In this document: one piece after another, positions 23,513 through 34,795 of the stretch
Numbering within the stretch: the first letter of the stretch is position 1
Layout: each line of letters opens with the position of its first letter
Assembly: GCF_015706575.1 (NCBI RefSeq)
Contig: NW_024037071.1
Span: 10,343,774-10,407,773 of the forward strand
Length of the DNA stretch: 64,000 bases
DNA from: Patiria miniata
Lineage: Eukaryota > Echinodermata > Asteroidea > Valvatida > Asterinidae
Direction: 5' to 3'
Notes under the pieces: model-generated
The model's input: the letters and a program-made list of their open reading frames with translations, nothing else
The model's database searches: none
What the model was told of the DNA's origin: nothing
Position numbers and translations under genes: made by a program

Positions 23513-23929
23513 TTGCATATCAATGAAACTATCAAATTCAGTTCTGATTTGGAAGACAATGCAGCCTATTTAGACTGGTTTAAAGAGACCATAAAAGCCA
23601 CCAATGAGATATGGAGTGAAAAACATGAAAAATACATCAACGAGGGCATGAGTGAAGATCAGGCCACGGAAAAGGCCAACAGGAAGACCTTGTGGGCAGT
23701 CAAGCGAATCTTTTCCAACAAATACAAATATTTTTTGTCAAGTTACATACATCTGAAAAATAATGATACTCTTCAAGAAATTGTGGACGAGATCGAAGAC
23801 AGAGTCAATCATTCCGGTATTCTACTGCCCACGGCTGTCAGCAAGGTCATATCTAAACACAAGGCCAAATTCGACGGCCTGTTCCATCAAGATGAAAATG
23901 ACTTTAACGAGGAAGACAGTGACGATTAA
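23513..23929 (+). CDS. Acidic conserved-domain protein, N-terminally shortened
   Basis: 138 residues of unknown function. Landmarks are 'LEDNAAYLDWFKE', 'WSEKHEKYINEGMSEDQA', 'NRKTLWAVKRIF' and the acidic tail 'KFDGLFHQDENDFNEEDSDD'. The whole of it aligns with the C-terminal 140 residues of the minus-strand protein at 63.15-63.75 kb. That paralogue also has a C2H2 zinc finger and an acidic linker, both missing here, so this copy is truncated or its upstream exon is unrecognised. The homology continues for about 500 bp past the stop codon, which says the two are copies of one repeated segment. It may be a pseudogene or a domesticated transposon protein. Confidence 0.5.
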   Translation: MHINETIKFSSDLEDNAAYLDWFKETIKATNEIWSEKHEKYINEGMSEDQATEKANRKTLWAVKRIFSNKYKYFLSSYIHLKNNDTLQEIVDEIEDRVNHSGILLPTAVSKVISKHKAKFDGLFHQDENDFNEEDSDD

Positions 23930-25070
23930 AGACTAGTCAACGTTACATTAAGATCACTGATGATTTAATTGCAAAGAATACATTTAAAAACAAATTAAAA
24001 AAAACACGAGTGTTTCAATGAGAAACGACGTCAATAAAGCAATAGTGTTATCATGTATACACTTTCTGCAGTTGTATTTTTCTTTGTTGGTGTTGTCTTA
24101 CAGTTAAATAATCGGGAAAGCCCTACTGTCAAGCAGTCATATAATTAGTGTTTGGACACGCCCTATCAATAATCCCCGAAATGCATGTTAACGGTCTTTA
24201 ATGCTTCATGTATGGCGTTATCACGCACCGTGTCCAACTTTGGGACTTTGTTGGGGGTAAAAAAGTTAGTTGCCTTATGACACTCTAAATCTTCAATATA
24301 AAATAGAAGTACATACCATTGCTTTAACACAAAAGACCTAGTTATATATATCATCGATTTTGTAAACAAGTCCGGCACGGTGGTACAACTATGGTTCGGT
24401 GCATTCCTGTACAGACAACGGTAAGGGGGTATTAAGGCTAGAAATCATATTTAGTCAGTTAACTTCATTGACTTCTTTCACGTACAGATTTTTGAAGCTC
24501 CCGCACATGCCGCGCGCTGCCAATTAAGTCCCATTGTCCGAGGGAGCCTGTGGTCACTACTGTTGCGCAACTCCTGGCACGCGATATTTAGAAAGCTCAA
24601 TAATCCATCCCCCCCCCCCCCCCCCCCGCTGTACATGCAGGTAGGTTAAGTCGGTGAAAGATAATCGATATAATGAACACGCTTTGAAAGCATTACGTCT
24701 TTATGGATTAGAGAAACGGATCGGACGGTGTAAATATACAATGTGTAGGATGCAGTCAGTCCCTTAATACAGATGTACGTGTACATACTGTACACACCGT
24801 ACCAAGTGAGCCGACGCTGAAAGTTTGTATTTTCTACGACCACTGCACACAGATACACGTACATATATGGTTCTGGTGGTAATGTGGAAGAATATTGTGC
24901 AATTGCTATTGCACCTGGATAACATACACGATATGACAAAGCAAATATCGTTGCAGAAGCACGGAGTTATTTATTTGCTCCATGATCGGTGCGGTCATCG
25001 AGGGGTGATCGACCATCGGTCTCCGTATAGAACGCATGGATTCATTAGCTCTCTGATCTATTATTAACAC
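23930..25070. repeat. 3' flank shared inversely with 62.2-63.14 kb
   Basis: Blocks 'GAAAAATACAAATGCAGAAA' (in reverse complement), 'GTTTGGACACGCCCT', 'CGGCACGGTGGTACAACTA' and 'GGGGTGATCGACCATCGGTC' recur inversely in 62.2-63.1 kb in the matching order. The repeated unit therefore contains the acidic-protein gene and more than 1 kb downstream. A run of about 18 C sits at 24610-24627. Confidence 0.65.
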
Positions 25071-25287
25071 AATTCCTCCCTGGTTAAAAAAAAATCACCG
25101 GACTATACCGTGCAAGTACGCTGTTCACCGGTGAGTGTTTGTTTACTACAAATACATTAATTAATTTTTTCAAACTTTTTTAAAACTCGACCAGAAGAAA
25201 CTTTTGCATGTCTGTACACGTACACGAACTTGTCCGTGTGGATTGCACAATGGACTACCGGAATGAGTCATTCGCAACAAATCTTAA

Positions 25288-25771
25288 AGAGGTTGTGGAA
25301 TGCTCAAGACATTTCCGTCATTTTCGGGTATATGTAGCCTAAGGTGTGATGAAATAAAAACGACTATTCTTTCTGTCATAAAATGAGTACAAAAGGTACT
25401 TTTGAGAGCTGTTTTTCAAGTCCTGTCATGCCTGTTTCAACCCGAACGTGCAATTTGTGTAAAAGTCGTCGTTGCGATCAGCAAACAAAACACAGTAAAT
25501 CGTGACGTAATAAACAGGACTCCCGATGCAGAGTAGCATAAACGAGTCCTGTTTATTACGTCACGATTTAGTGTGTTTTGTTTGCTGCCCGCAACGACGA
25601 CTTTTACACAAATTGCACGTTCGGTCGAAACAGGACCTGAAAAATAGCTCTCAAAAGTAACCTTTGTACTCATTTCATGACAGAAACAACAGTCGTTTTT
25701 ATTTCATCACACCTTAGGCTACATATACCAAAAAAAATGACGGAAATGTCTTCGAGCATTCCACAACCTCT
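25288..25771. mobile_element. Foldback element flanked by TTAA
   Basis: Arms of about 240 bp (25288-25533 and 25541-25771) are near-perfect inverted copies starting AGAGGTTGTGGAATGCTC. TTAA lies directly outside each end (25284-25287 and 25772-25775). A TTAA duplication is used by piggyBac and Kolobok elements, but the ends do not show a recognised terminal motif, so the class is open. The open frame at 25437-25673 is arm sequence. Confidence 0.65.
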
Positions 25772-26218
25772 TTAAGGGTTGTTTTATTCTAGACGATGTT
25801 TGCCGTACTCGATAATAATTTACTAAAAGATAAATTCTTCAATTAGACAATCATAATTGTTTCCTTCTTTCTTCCTTTTTTGGAAGGGGGGAAGGGTAAT
25901 GGTTTACTGCAGCAAAAAATTCGTCGTTTCCACTCTATAAGCGCGTTAAAACATTGCACCATTCACAAAATTTGTTTTCCTCTACATGTCTTTACATAGC
26001 GGCTCTTGATAGACCGAGATTCATCATTAACTTCTCTCAAGGTCGTTTTTGCACTCTCCATTTTTACCAGAGTAAAAACATTTTTTCACAAGGTTTCCAG
26101 CTAGTTGGCTTAATTGGCGCTCTGTTGGTGTGGCCTGCATTTTGTTTTTATTATTCACTGTTAGCACACTGCTTTGAATGAATACAAATGATAGTCTTGG
26201 TCATTTCAAACGTTTGAC

Positions 26219-26500
26219 GTTCGTCTTTGTCCGATAATCCGGCTCAAGTCTCCCTTTTGTCCGATAATCCGGCTCAAGTCTTCTTCTGCCCTCTACCCCA
26301 GTTCAAGTCTCCCTTTGTCCGCTATTCCGGTTCAGGTCTTCCTCTGTCCGCTTTTCCATCTAGAGGGGTGGGCTGCCCCCTTTGTCCAATATTACAGTTC
26401 GTGTTTCCCCCTTGTCCACTATTCCAGTTCCAGTCTTCCTCTGTACAATATTCCATCTAGGGGATGGGTCCCCCCTTTGTTTAATACAACTTTTAGACCC
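26219..26500. repeat. Degenerate minisatellite, TTGTCCGATAATCC unit
   Basis: Successive units of 30-60 bp share 'TTTGTCCG.TAATCCGGCTCAAGTC', decaying to 'TTGTCCACTATTCCAGTTC' to the right. Open frames on both strands come from the repeat. It is followed (26530-26660) by an inverted copy of the sequence at 23440-23525. Confidence 0.6.
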
Positions 26501-26759
26501 ATCCCTTGTCCGGTAAAACTTACATACGCCAATGCGCAAATGAGTCCAAATGAGTCCATTGTCTTTGTGCATTTATGCATAAAATTCTTTTGTCTTGTCC
26601 GATGAAGACCCAACACACTACTAACCTGCTCACGACCGATTCCACATTTCCCCGGAGTTTTTCAGCGCCTGTCGGCACGGGAGCCGATGGCCCTGGAGCC
26701 TTTCTTGTCTATAGATATACTGATATACTGACCCGGCTCGGGCCATTATCAGCGACCAT

Positions 26760-27530
26760 TCCTTAAACCGGTCTTAAACGGACTTGTTTGAAACCAGCCA
26801 AGCACACATTTATTCCTTTACTTATATTTTAATGTTTGAAGTTGAAACTAATATTTATCGTTTGTCTTTAAATTCACACTCATAAATACATGTACCTAAG
26901 ACAGTTTACGCATTCCTATTGGTCGAGAGCCCGTCACATGGCCGGTCTTAAACAGATGATAAAGACATGGCTAGCTGGTCTTAAACACTTTTCCAGTGTC
27001 ACATGAAATTTGGACTCCCATGAAATCCGGTAACTTATAACGTTTCATTGGTTGAACGTTCACATTCCTCGCGTATGCATGCGCAATGTACTACCAGTGA
27101 ATCAGTATTTCATGGTCCGAAATTCACACTACACAAGCCCAGCTGCGTTTTGCGTGACATCGCGCAGTACCCACGACGCGCACATCAATGTCCTTATCAG
27201 GTAACCAGTTGTGGAGGGGCATTCCATATTATAGTCAGAGGGGTATTTCGTAAAGCATGAAGTAAAATTGTTAAATAAAATGGTTGGCAACGTCTAGTTT
27301 TTGACATATTTTGATTTTTGGACCGAACATATTTTTTTTGGCCGAAATGGTATTCTTGAATGGGAATAAATATGTGTTCGGTCGGTATTAAACACTCTGT
27401 TTAAAACCGGTGGGAGTCTGGATGTGTGATAATTACCCTCGGCTTCGCCTCGGGTAATTATCACCCATCCAGACTCCCACCGGTCTTAAACATAGTGTTA
27501 TCATACCTCCCGAACACACATTTATTACCT
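26760..27530. repeat. CCGGTCTTAAAC repeats with a foldback
   Basis: CCGGTCTTAAAC-type motifs occur near 26768, 26943, 26978 and 27480, and 'ACACATTTATT.CYTACTTAT' occurs twice in direct orientation. A near-perfect hairpin (27385-27497) pairs 'CCGGTGGGAGTCTGGATG' with its complement around a CTTCGCC loop. Probably one or two small decayed foldback elements; no gene. Confidence 0.5.
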
Positions 27531-27584
27531 ACTTATAACAATATTCAGAGGATATTCCTAGCTGTTAAAGCATATATTTTAACC

Positions 27585-29007
27585 TAGCTTGAGTAACTCC
27601 AGCTCTAATGCCTATCGCATTAGAGCTGGAGTCACAACTACGTTACAAGAACCGGGTCGCAAGAGTCCCGAAATCCCGGACTGTGTATCCCCAGTGCATT
27701 ACAAAAACGGTCCATTTTCCCTATATTATCCCGACCCAGATTCCATAATTCATACCTCATACGATGCAGCAGACATTCATAAAGCTAATAATGGACTTCA
27801 AACAGAACAACGAAATCTAAAATATTGAATTTTTCGATGATTTTGTTGGCGATTCTCTAGAAACTATGAGAAAACGTCGCGCGACACTATTCTCTGCCGT
27901 CTGCCGTTGACCCAAAAAAATCCATTGGCCAACAAAAACATCAGATTTACCTCAAAACGGCCTCCAAATTACTAGATACGCCACCTGAAGTACAAGGAGA
28001 GATCGATGATTAAAATCGAGGTACTAAAGTTTGCTTACGAGTCGGATGAAAAGTGAAATTTCCCGTTCAATTCCGAGAGCTTCCCTCGCGATCGATCGTG
28101 AACACGTTACATTTCCGACTCGTGTTTGAACAACGCGATGTGAACGTACCTGCCCAGCGTTCATTCAGTGGTCCCAGCGCGATTCCGTTAACGAGCGCGA
28201 TGCATCGATTATGATAATGAGTAGACTGGATCTCGTTTGTACAAGTGCATTTCGAACGATGATACGGAGTCGGGAACTAGCTTGAACTGGTTTCCGCCGA
28301 TAGCTGCCGTAGTTCCCGACTCCGTATCATAGTTCGAAATGCACTTGTGTGTACAAACGAGATCCAGTCTACTCATTATCATAATCGATGCATCGCGCTC
28401 GTTAACGTAATTGCGCTGGGACCACGGAATGAAATCTGGGCACGTACGTTCACATCGCGTTGTTCAAACACGAGTCGGAAATGTAACGTGTTCACGATCG
28501 ATCGCGAGGGAAGCTCTCGGAATTGAACGGGAAATTTCACTTTTCATCCGACTCGTAAGCAAACTTTAGTACCTCGATTTTAATCATCGATCTCTCCTTG
28601 TACTTCAGGTGGCGTATCTAGTAATTTGGAGGCCGTTTTGAGGTAAATCTGATGTTTTTATTGGCTTATTATTTTTTTTTGGTCAACGGCAGTCGGCAGA
28701 ATAGTGCCGCGCGACGTTTTCTCATAGTTTCTGGAGAATTGCCACCAAAATCATCGAAAAATTTCATATTTTAGATTTCGTTGTTCTGTTTGAAGTCCAT
28801 TATTAGCTTTATGAATGTCATGCTGCATCGTATGAGGTATGAATTATGGAATCTGGGTCGGGAAAATATAGGGAAAATGGACCGTTTTTGTAATGCACTG
28901 GGGATACACAGTCCGGAATTTCGGGACTCTTGCGACCCGGTGATTGTAACATAGTTGTGACCCCAGCTCTAATGCGATAGGCATTACAGCTGGAGTTACT
29001 CAAGCTA
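27585..29007. mobile_element. 1.42-kb palindromic element with 9-bp target duplication
   Basis: Two arms of about 700 bp are inverted copies of each other around 28297. The element ends TAGCTTGAGTAACTCCAGC and the reverse complement, and is flanked by the exact 9-bp direct repeat ATTTTAACC (27576-27584 and 29008-29016). Each end carries a second hairpin of its own (CTCCAGCTCTAATGC...GCATTAGAGCTGGAG at 27597-27634 and its mirror). Long inverted arms with a 9-bp duplication fit non-autonomous Mutator-like foldbacks. The arm frames encoding 'AYRIRAGVTT' are mirrored on both sides and end within the arms; I do not call them genes. Confidence 0.85.
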
Positions 29008-29009
29008 AT

Positions 29010-30247
29010 TTTAACCCATTATTTTCTTTTTATCATAACCCCCGCTGTCAATTAATTATAGCCCGTGCAAAAAAAATTACCAACAGGACAACCCTAAAGA
29101 GGATGGATGAAAAACTAATAAAAAAAAATCAAATAAACAGTCTAGAATTACTTACCAATCAATTCTTCTCAGAATATATTCCAAAGTAATGTATTTTCCA
29201 AACGAAATTATTTCCTGTAGTGAGTGAGATTGCAATATTCCGATGTGTACTACATGTAACATATATCAAGGCCAATAACGTGGTTCTCATTTGAATGAAC
29301 AATGACATGTGGTTCCACTTTTTAGTTGATGTAAAAACTCCTCAATACCGTAAGATCACATCAATAGTATTTAACATGTTTCGTAAGCCAGTGTTATCCC
29401 GTAGCTGTAACTACAAATATAAAGTCCATTTGGCTTTGGAGGGAATGAATAGAGTGTGTACGCGCTACACGCTACTGATGGTGACTGTGTGTGACCGTGA
29501 CTTCCATGTGTACACATGTACCTTGTACTTCAAGGACAGGTATGCACGGTGCCTCGATCATGATCATGATGATGAATGGAATAAAACATGTGCACCCATC
29601 CGGCGAAGAGCTAACGCCATAGCATTGTCATATTCACGTGTACTGTGCGTGGTGCATGGAATGGAACGTGGGGTTAAAAGCTATACATGTAGATTATTGT
29701 GTACCTGTGTCGTTTAGGTTTGCTTCATTTTGTTCTTATATTGGCCGGCTCGGAAAACAATTATTTGACACCATATTGAGTTAAAATATTTGCTGAGAAT
29801 TTGCCGGGGAGGGGGGGGGGGAGAAATGTATACACTGATCTAGAGAAAGATGTCCCCTATAAAATAATGATGCCTCCTCATTATAGTAGGTGAAATATCA
29901 TTGGTCCTCTCTATGGAGACGTGCTGTACATGCATTTCGCTGGTTGCATATATAAATATCCGTCCGAAATCATATAGCAGTCAAGTCGCTAATAAACATG
30001 TCGAAGTCAGCAAATGAAAATTAACATGATATAGGCCTATGCACTGCCCTGTGCTAGTAGATATTGAGGCGCGTGACGGACAAAACACTACTGTGTAATG
30101 ACTTGTTCTCAAGTCTAGGCCAACCGGAGAATGTTTGCTGAACCATGATTCAACCACTCGTGACTTTTGGAATGGAAAAATACAGTCACGCAGTGAAGTT
30201 GTCTATAAATAGTCACATCATTGGCGCTGGCCCATGTAACCATCTAT
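29010..30247. other. Intergenic stretch, no gene supported
   Basis: The longest frame (29295-29717, plus) has no recognisable domain, no matching splice signals and no relative elsewhere in the window. The region includes a short G run at 29811-29821. Confidence 0.5.
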
Positions 30248-30704
30248 GGGCGTTTTCGAATCCCTGTTCTTGACAACACGCGGGTAACACGAGAACGTAT
30301 TCTCGAGCTGGTTGTTACGAACGCGCGGATGCGTGTCGCATCGATATAAAGCAATGCAAAATGGCCGACAATCGTCTGAATTTGTTCTTAGGCCTATTCC
30401 AAATGAACGAGGACGACTGTTGCAAAACCAGACATGCGGGGATGAAATTGCATACCTGCACTATAATGGTATTCTTATTCCCATCATTAGGGTATTAGCA
30501 ACAAAAAAAACACCACAAAACAGTTTACGAATCTGCACAGTCCGCCATTTTGTTCAAGCTGCACCTCGCCGAACCCTCCATCAACCGGGGAGTGAAAAAA
30601 TCGATCCGCGAACGCCCTCTCGGGTCTGTTCGTCACGTTCGAGACCGCTGTTCTCGTATCGGGTTAACCCGAGTGTTGTCAAGAACAGGGATTCGAAAAC
30701 GCCC
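30248..30704. mobile_element. MITE with GGGCGTTTTCGAATCC ends
   Basis: The left end GGGCGTTTTCGAATCCCTGT is mirrored at the right (ACAGGGATTCGAAAACGCCC). Inverted similarity continues inwards about 60 bp (TTGACAACACGCGGGTAAC). TAT flanks both ends (30245-30247 and 30705-30707). The frames at 30312-30737 run through the element's end and are not genes. Immediately after it, 30732-30790 resembles the end of the Harbinger-type copies at 46-48 kb. Confidence 0.65.
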
Positions 30705-31761
30705 TATGAGTGCAGAGAAAAAAAGCCACATGTTTAGCGTCCCCGCCCGCTTCCTTTTTGGAGGCAGCCTCCTTTTTTTTCTTCTTTTTTTTACGCGAAA
30801 AAAATGATAAATTGTAAACAGTGACATCATTCTGGCCTCTTTGTCTGTTGTATTTAGCCCATATAAAGCTGGTATGTCGTTTCTGAGTCCGAGTGGCGGC
30901 CATTTTATTTATTCGAGACTACAGAAAAACACGAAAAGTGCCTAGATACATGCACTGTTTGGCTAAGATGGCTAAATATGTGAAAAGTTGAAATCGTGTG
31001 CTTTATTTTGATACCAAAAGTAACTGCTTTTGACAAGTATAAAGTGTTGTTACGGCCTGTCAAACAAAATCATATTTTTTATCAACAAAAGCAAGGGCCG
31101 ATATTTTTTTTTTAGGTGTACATTCGATTCTTAAAAAAGGCCGAAAGAAACAGCAAAGTTCAGTAGATAGAGGAAAGTATACGCTTCATTTTCATGTGAA
31201 ACACGTGCAGGAGACTTTTAATGTTTGGTCCAAATCGCCCGTTGAAAAATGAAGACTTTTGTCAGATTTCATGATTTGCAATCACATTTACGCGTGTAAA
31301 CGAACGTATGTACGCCGACGTACGTTGGCCTAGCCTGAATGCAATGAATGACTTATGAATATTAAGCAGGCCCTGCTCATCTCAGTTTTGTACAAGAGGG
31401 AGTGAAGTGATCTAAATAATATAATGTCCGTTCTGTTGTCTCCTCCGTCGCCCAGAATTAAAATATATTTTGTTGTTGTTGTCTATTGCTATATTTCTGG
31501 CAAAACAAAACTCACTTTTGAAGGAAAGCGAACGAAAGAAAAAAAATCGTTTTCGAATTATTTGCCGTCTCGCACATAAGGCGAATTTCTTTCGGACCAA
31601 GGTTCTTCCTCAGACCGGAGACTAACAAAGTAGTCTCAAGACTAAAGGATGCAACTTCGTTTTGGTGAAAATATATAGGAATTGATTGTCTTACTCAGTC
31701 TGCTTAAATAAGTCAAATAAGCACTGCAGGACACCTGATTTCGGACCACAACAATTATTGC

Positions 31762-33360
31762 TTACTTGCTTACTTGCTTATGGCGACTCTGAAGGTCGGA
31801 CTCTAGTGAAAGCCCTTCAAACCACTCTATCCACCAATCATGCCCACTTAAGCCCGTACGCACTGCTAGGAGTTTGATGTAGTCCTGAGGTGGCTGTCCT
31901 CTTGATGTCTTTCCATGTATGGGTTGCCTTAGTAGAACCTTGGAGGCAGCTTCGTCCTTTCTCCTTGCACAGTGTCCTGCAAATCTCAGCATTCTTGTTC
32001 TCAGCCTCTCAGAAATTAGCCCTAGTTTCCCATACAAGTCCTTATTGGTGGTATGCGCTTGCCATGGAACATTGAGTGCTTTCCGTAGTAGGTGTAACAA
32101 CCATCTAGGTCCTTTCTGAGCTTTGATAGTGTCCAAGTTACTGCATCATATGTTAGAACTGGTTCCACGGTGACAGTAAACAGCTTGATCTTGAGGTCTC
32201 TCGGCAATTTACTCTTCCAGATTTTGACTATTCCGTTACAGGCTTTCCATGCCTGTGCCTTTCTGGTGTTAAAATCCTTCTCGCTGCTGGTAATCCAGGC
32301 TCCTAGATATTTAAAGTCCTGTACAATTTCTCGGTCACTTCCATCCAGAGTGTTCATTGCAGATGGTGTTTCATTGAACGCCATGGCCTTGGTTTTTTGG
32401 CATTCATTTCTAGTCCAACCTTTAGTGCAGCGGCTTCTACCAGATGTAACATCTCTTCTGCATCTTTCAGATTGTTGGCAAGAAGGGCTATATCGTCCGC
32501 AAAGTCTAGGGCTATCATTGTTTGCAGACCAATTCTCCTGCTTCTCCGAGGTACTAGTGTGAAGCCAAGACGCTCCTGGTTGTCTTCCAGTGCCCTCCTC
32601 AGTACAAAGTCAAGGACTATGATAAATAAGAAGGGGGCCAATGTGTCTCCTTGTAGGACCCCTGCTTGAATGGTGATATCTTCAGTGACTCCATCCGGTG
32701 AGGTGACCTGGGCTGTCGTATGCTAGTATGTGATTCCTATAACAGCAACAAGCTTTTCTGCATGGTACTCCATAGACTCTCAGTATGTTGAGCATTTTTT
32801 GTCGGTGGATTGTTTCAAATGCCTTCTTGAAATCTATGAACACCAATGCTGCACTCAGATTGTGGTTCGTAATTTCTTCTACGATCCTCCTCAGGGCTAG
32901 AATCTATGAAACTGTGGACCTTCCTAGACGAAAACCATTTTGATTCTGGCGAAGTACAGGGTCAAGGTATGGTCGAATCCTATTTAGTAGCAGCTGATTG
33001 TATGTTTTTGCTACCGTAGATGACAAACATATACCCATGTAGTTCTTCCCTTCCCTGAGATCTCCAGTCTTCGGAATCGGAATCGGTTGAGAAGTGACCA
33101 CTGATCTGGTTATCTGCCTTTCAGCAAAGGATCATTGCAGAAGTTGAGAATGATATCATCCAGACCACACCTTTTGAGTACTTCTGGAGGGATATCATTT
33201 TCTCCTGGACTCTTACCTTCAGCGATGTTTTTCTTTGCGGCATTGTATTCCTCTCGATCAAAGGCATCTGTTCTCATGTTAAATTCCTCAAACACTTTGT
33301 CAAGAATGTTATTTTCATCTGTGAAGTGAGAGTGCCAAAAAGATTTCATTTACCGTACCT
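31762..33360 (-). pseudogene. 5'-truncated non-LTR retrotransposon, RT domain broken
   Basis: Reading the minus strand from 33349 down: 'GKSPGENDIPPEVLK', then 'NGFRLGRSTVS', 'FIDFKKAF', 'APFLFIIVLDFVLRRAL', the catalytic 'FADDIALLA', 'FKYLGAWI', 'IKLFTVTVEPVLTYDAVTWT' and 'RMLRFAGHCARR'. These are successive blocks of a LINE reverse transcriptase and its C-terminal tail. The blocks fall in different frames with stops between, so it is dead. The 3' end runs into CTTACTTGCTTACTTGCTTA repeats (31750-31790), the usual tail of such an insertion. It lies directly upstream of the first recognisable exon of the phosphotransferase pseudogene and may have replaced its missing exon 1. Confidence 0.8.
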
Positions 33361-34181
33361 GTATTTAGTAATAGACATAATCTCCAGCGCCTTGAGTACC
33401 TAATTTATTGATGGTAGATACGTGCGCTATAAGACTCCGGTATTATTATTATTATAACCCTCCCTCAATTTTCTCTCCTCCAGGTTCCTCGGTGGGCGTG
33501 TGGACTAGCCGCAATGACCATTTTCTTATATCAGAAAATACGAAACGATGTGGAAGGGCAATGGCAAGAGATAAGGAAGGGTGTTGGGGCATCATTTTCA
33601 GGTTTGCTTGGGGGAAATCGATGCACATTAGTCTGGTTTCTATAGACCTAAAGATACCGAATATTTTGACGGTTGGAAGCCAAGGTCGAGGCGCTAATAT
33701 CGCGTGACCAAAAGGGACAGGGAATCTTCCAGTTTCTGAAAATGTCTGAAGTTTGCCGATCACTAGTTGAAACCTGCGATTTAGGTTAAAGAAAAGCGCA
33801 AGCGTAAGCAATGTCTGTAAATGTAATGCCTTTAATCAGTCTTGCATTTTTTCTTTTAAATTATTTACATCGAAACTCACTTCTGCGAGAACGGGGGCTG
33901 GGAAGGTTGTTAGGTCAGGAAAGCAGACTAGATGGACGATACAGTGCACCACCAAGCATATTGGCGGATCCGGGCGGGAGGGTCCAACTGGGGCCATTCC
34001 CCCCTCCAAAAATGTGCTAATAAATGACACCAGTAGAACGAAAAACAGGACCATTATGGGTTTGAGAGAAACACAAAAAGCCTTCAGATTATATGTCCCA
34101 CAAAGGGTTCAAGCAGTGACAACTTGAAGGCCATGCACGTTCGGCTAAAGGAAACAGTGTGACAAAGTATTTCTTTTATTT

Positions 34182-34414
34182 CTCTCTAAATGCCAAAAAG
34201 TGAAAATTCACTCCATTCGAGTGAAGATTCACTCCCACAGTCGGAAACTAGGGTCTAGAAGTTTTAGAGTGAAATTTCTTCAATCGTAAAGATTGAGTGT
34301 TCACTCGAGTTTCGTCTGAAGTGGTTCTTTTTTCAGACTATTTCAATCAAACATGAGAGTGATTTTCACTCTAAATCGTCTAGTCCCTAATTTCACTCTT
34401 TGGAATTTAGAGAG
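34182..34414. mobile_element. 233-bp MITE, uninterrupted copy
   Basis: Starts CTCTCTAAATGCCAAAAAG and ends CTCTTTGGAATTTAGAGAG. The inner sequence 'GGAAACTAGGGTCTAGAAG' and 'GTCTAGTCCCTAATTTCACT' matches the split copy at 34739-39167, whose two parts also add up to 233 bp. It sits in the intron between pseudogene exons 2 and 3. A TA duplication is not visible, perhaps decayed. Confidence 0.75.
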
Positions 34415-34795
34415 TGGTAAGTGACTGTTATCTGATTTGTAACTAACTTTTATCTTTTATGTAAATAATCTTTTTTTCTGATTTGTAACTTAGTTTTTTT
34501 CTGATTTGTAAGTAACCTTTTCTGATTTTATAACAAACTTGATTTTCTTCCCTTTTGTGAAGTTTTTATTCCGCAGTGCTATATCATGTATTTTTTTCTG
34601 TGTCATTCTAACACCACTAACAGTCTTCGTGACAATCGAGATGGCTATCTGCATGCGGATTGGTCAAAGGCCGGAGCTATTTTTAACATTGATGCTTACG
34701 ACGATGTTCATGTTCTTCACAGCGCAATGGCAGACCTACTCTCTAAATTCCAAAGAGTGAAAATTCACTCCATTCGAGTGAAGATTCAATCCCAC

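Noticed and set aside
23029..23526. 165-residue frame overlapping a 121-residue minus-strand frame
   Set aside because: Both are open because of local high GC (23.2-23.42 kb); the sequence is part repeat copy 3 and part Arg-rich text without a domain. The start of the true acidic protein lies at its end in another frame.
27589..29003. Matching frames encoding AYRIRAGVTT in both arms of the 1.42-kb palindrome
   Set aside because: Mirror-image frames in inverted arms; they end inside the arms and have no known domain.
29295..29717. 140-residue plus-strand frame
   Set aside because: No domain, no paralogue in the window and no clear splice or promoter context; could be chance in a relatively GC-rich stretch.
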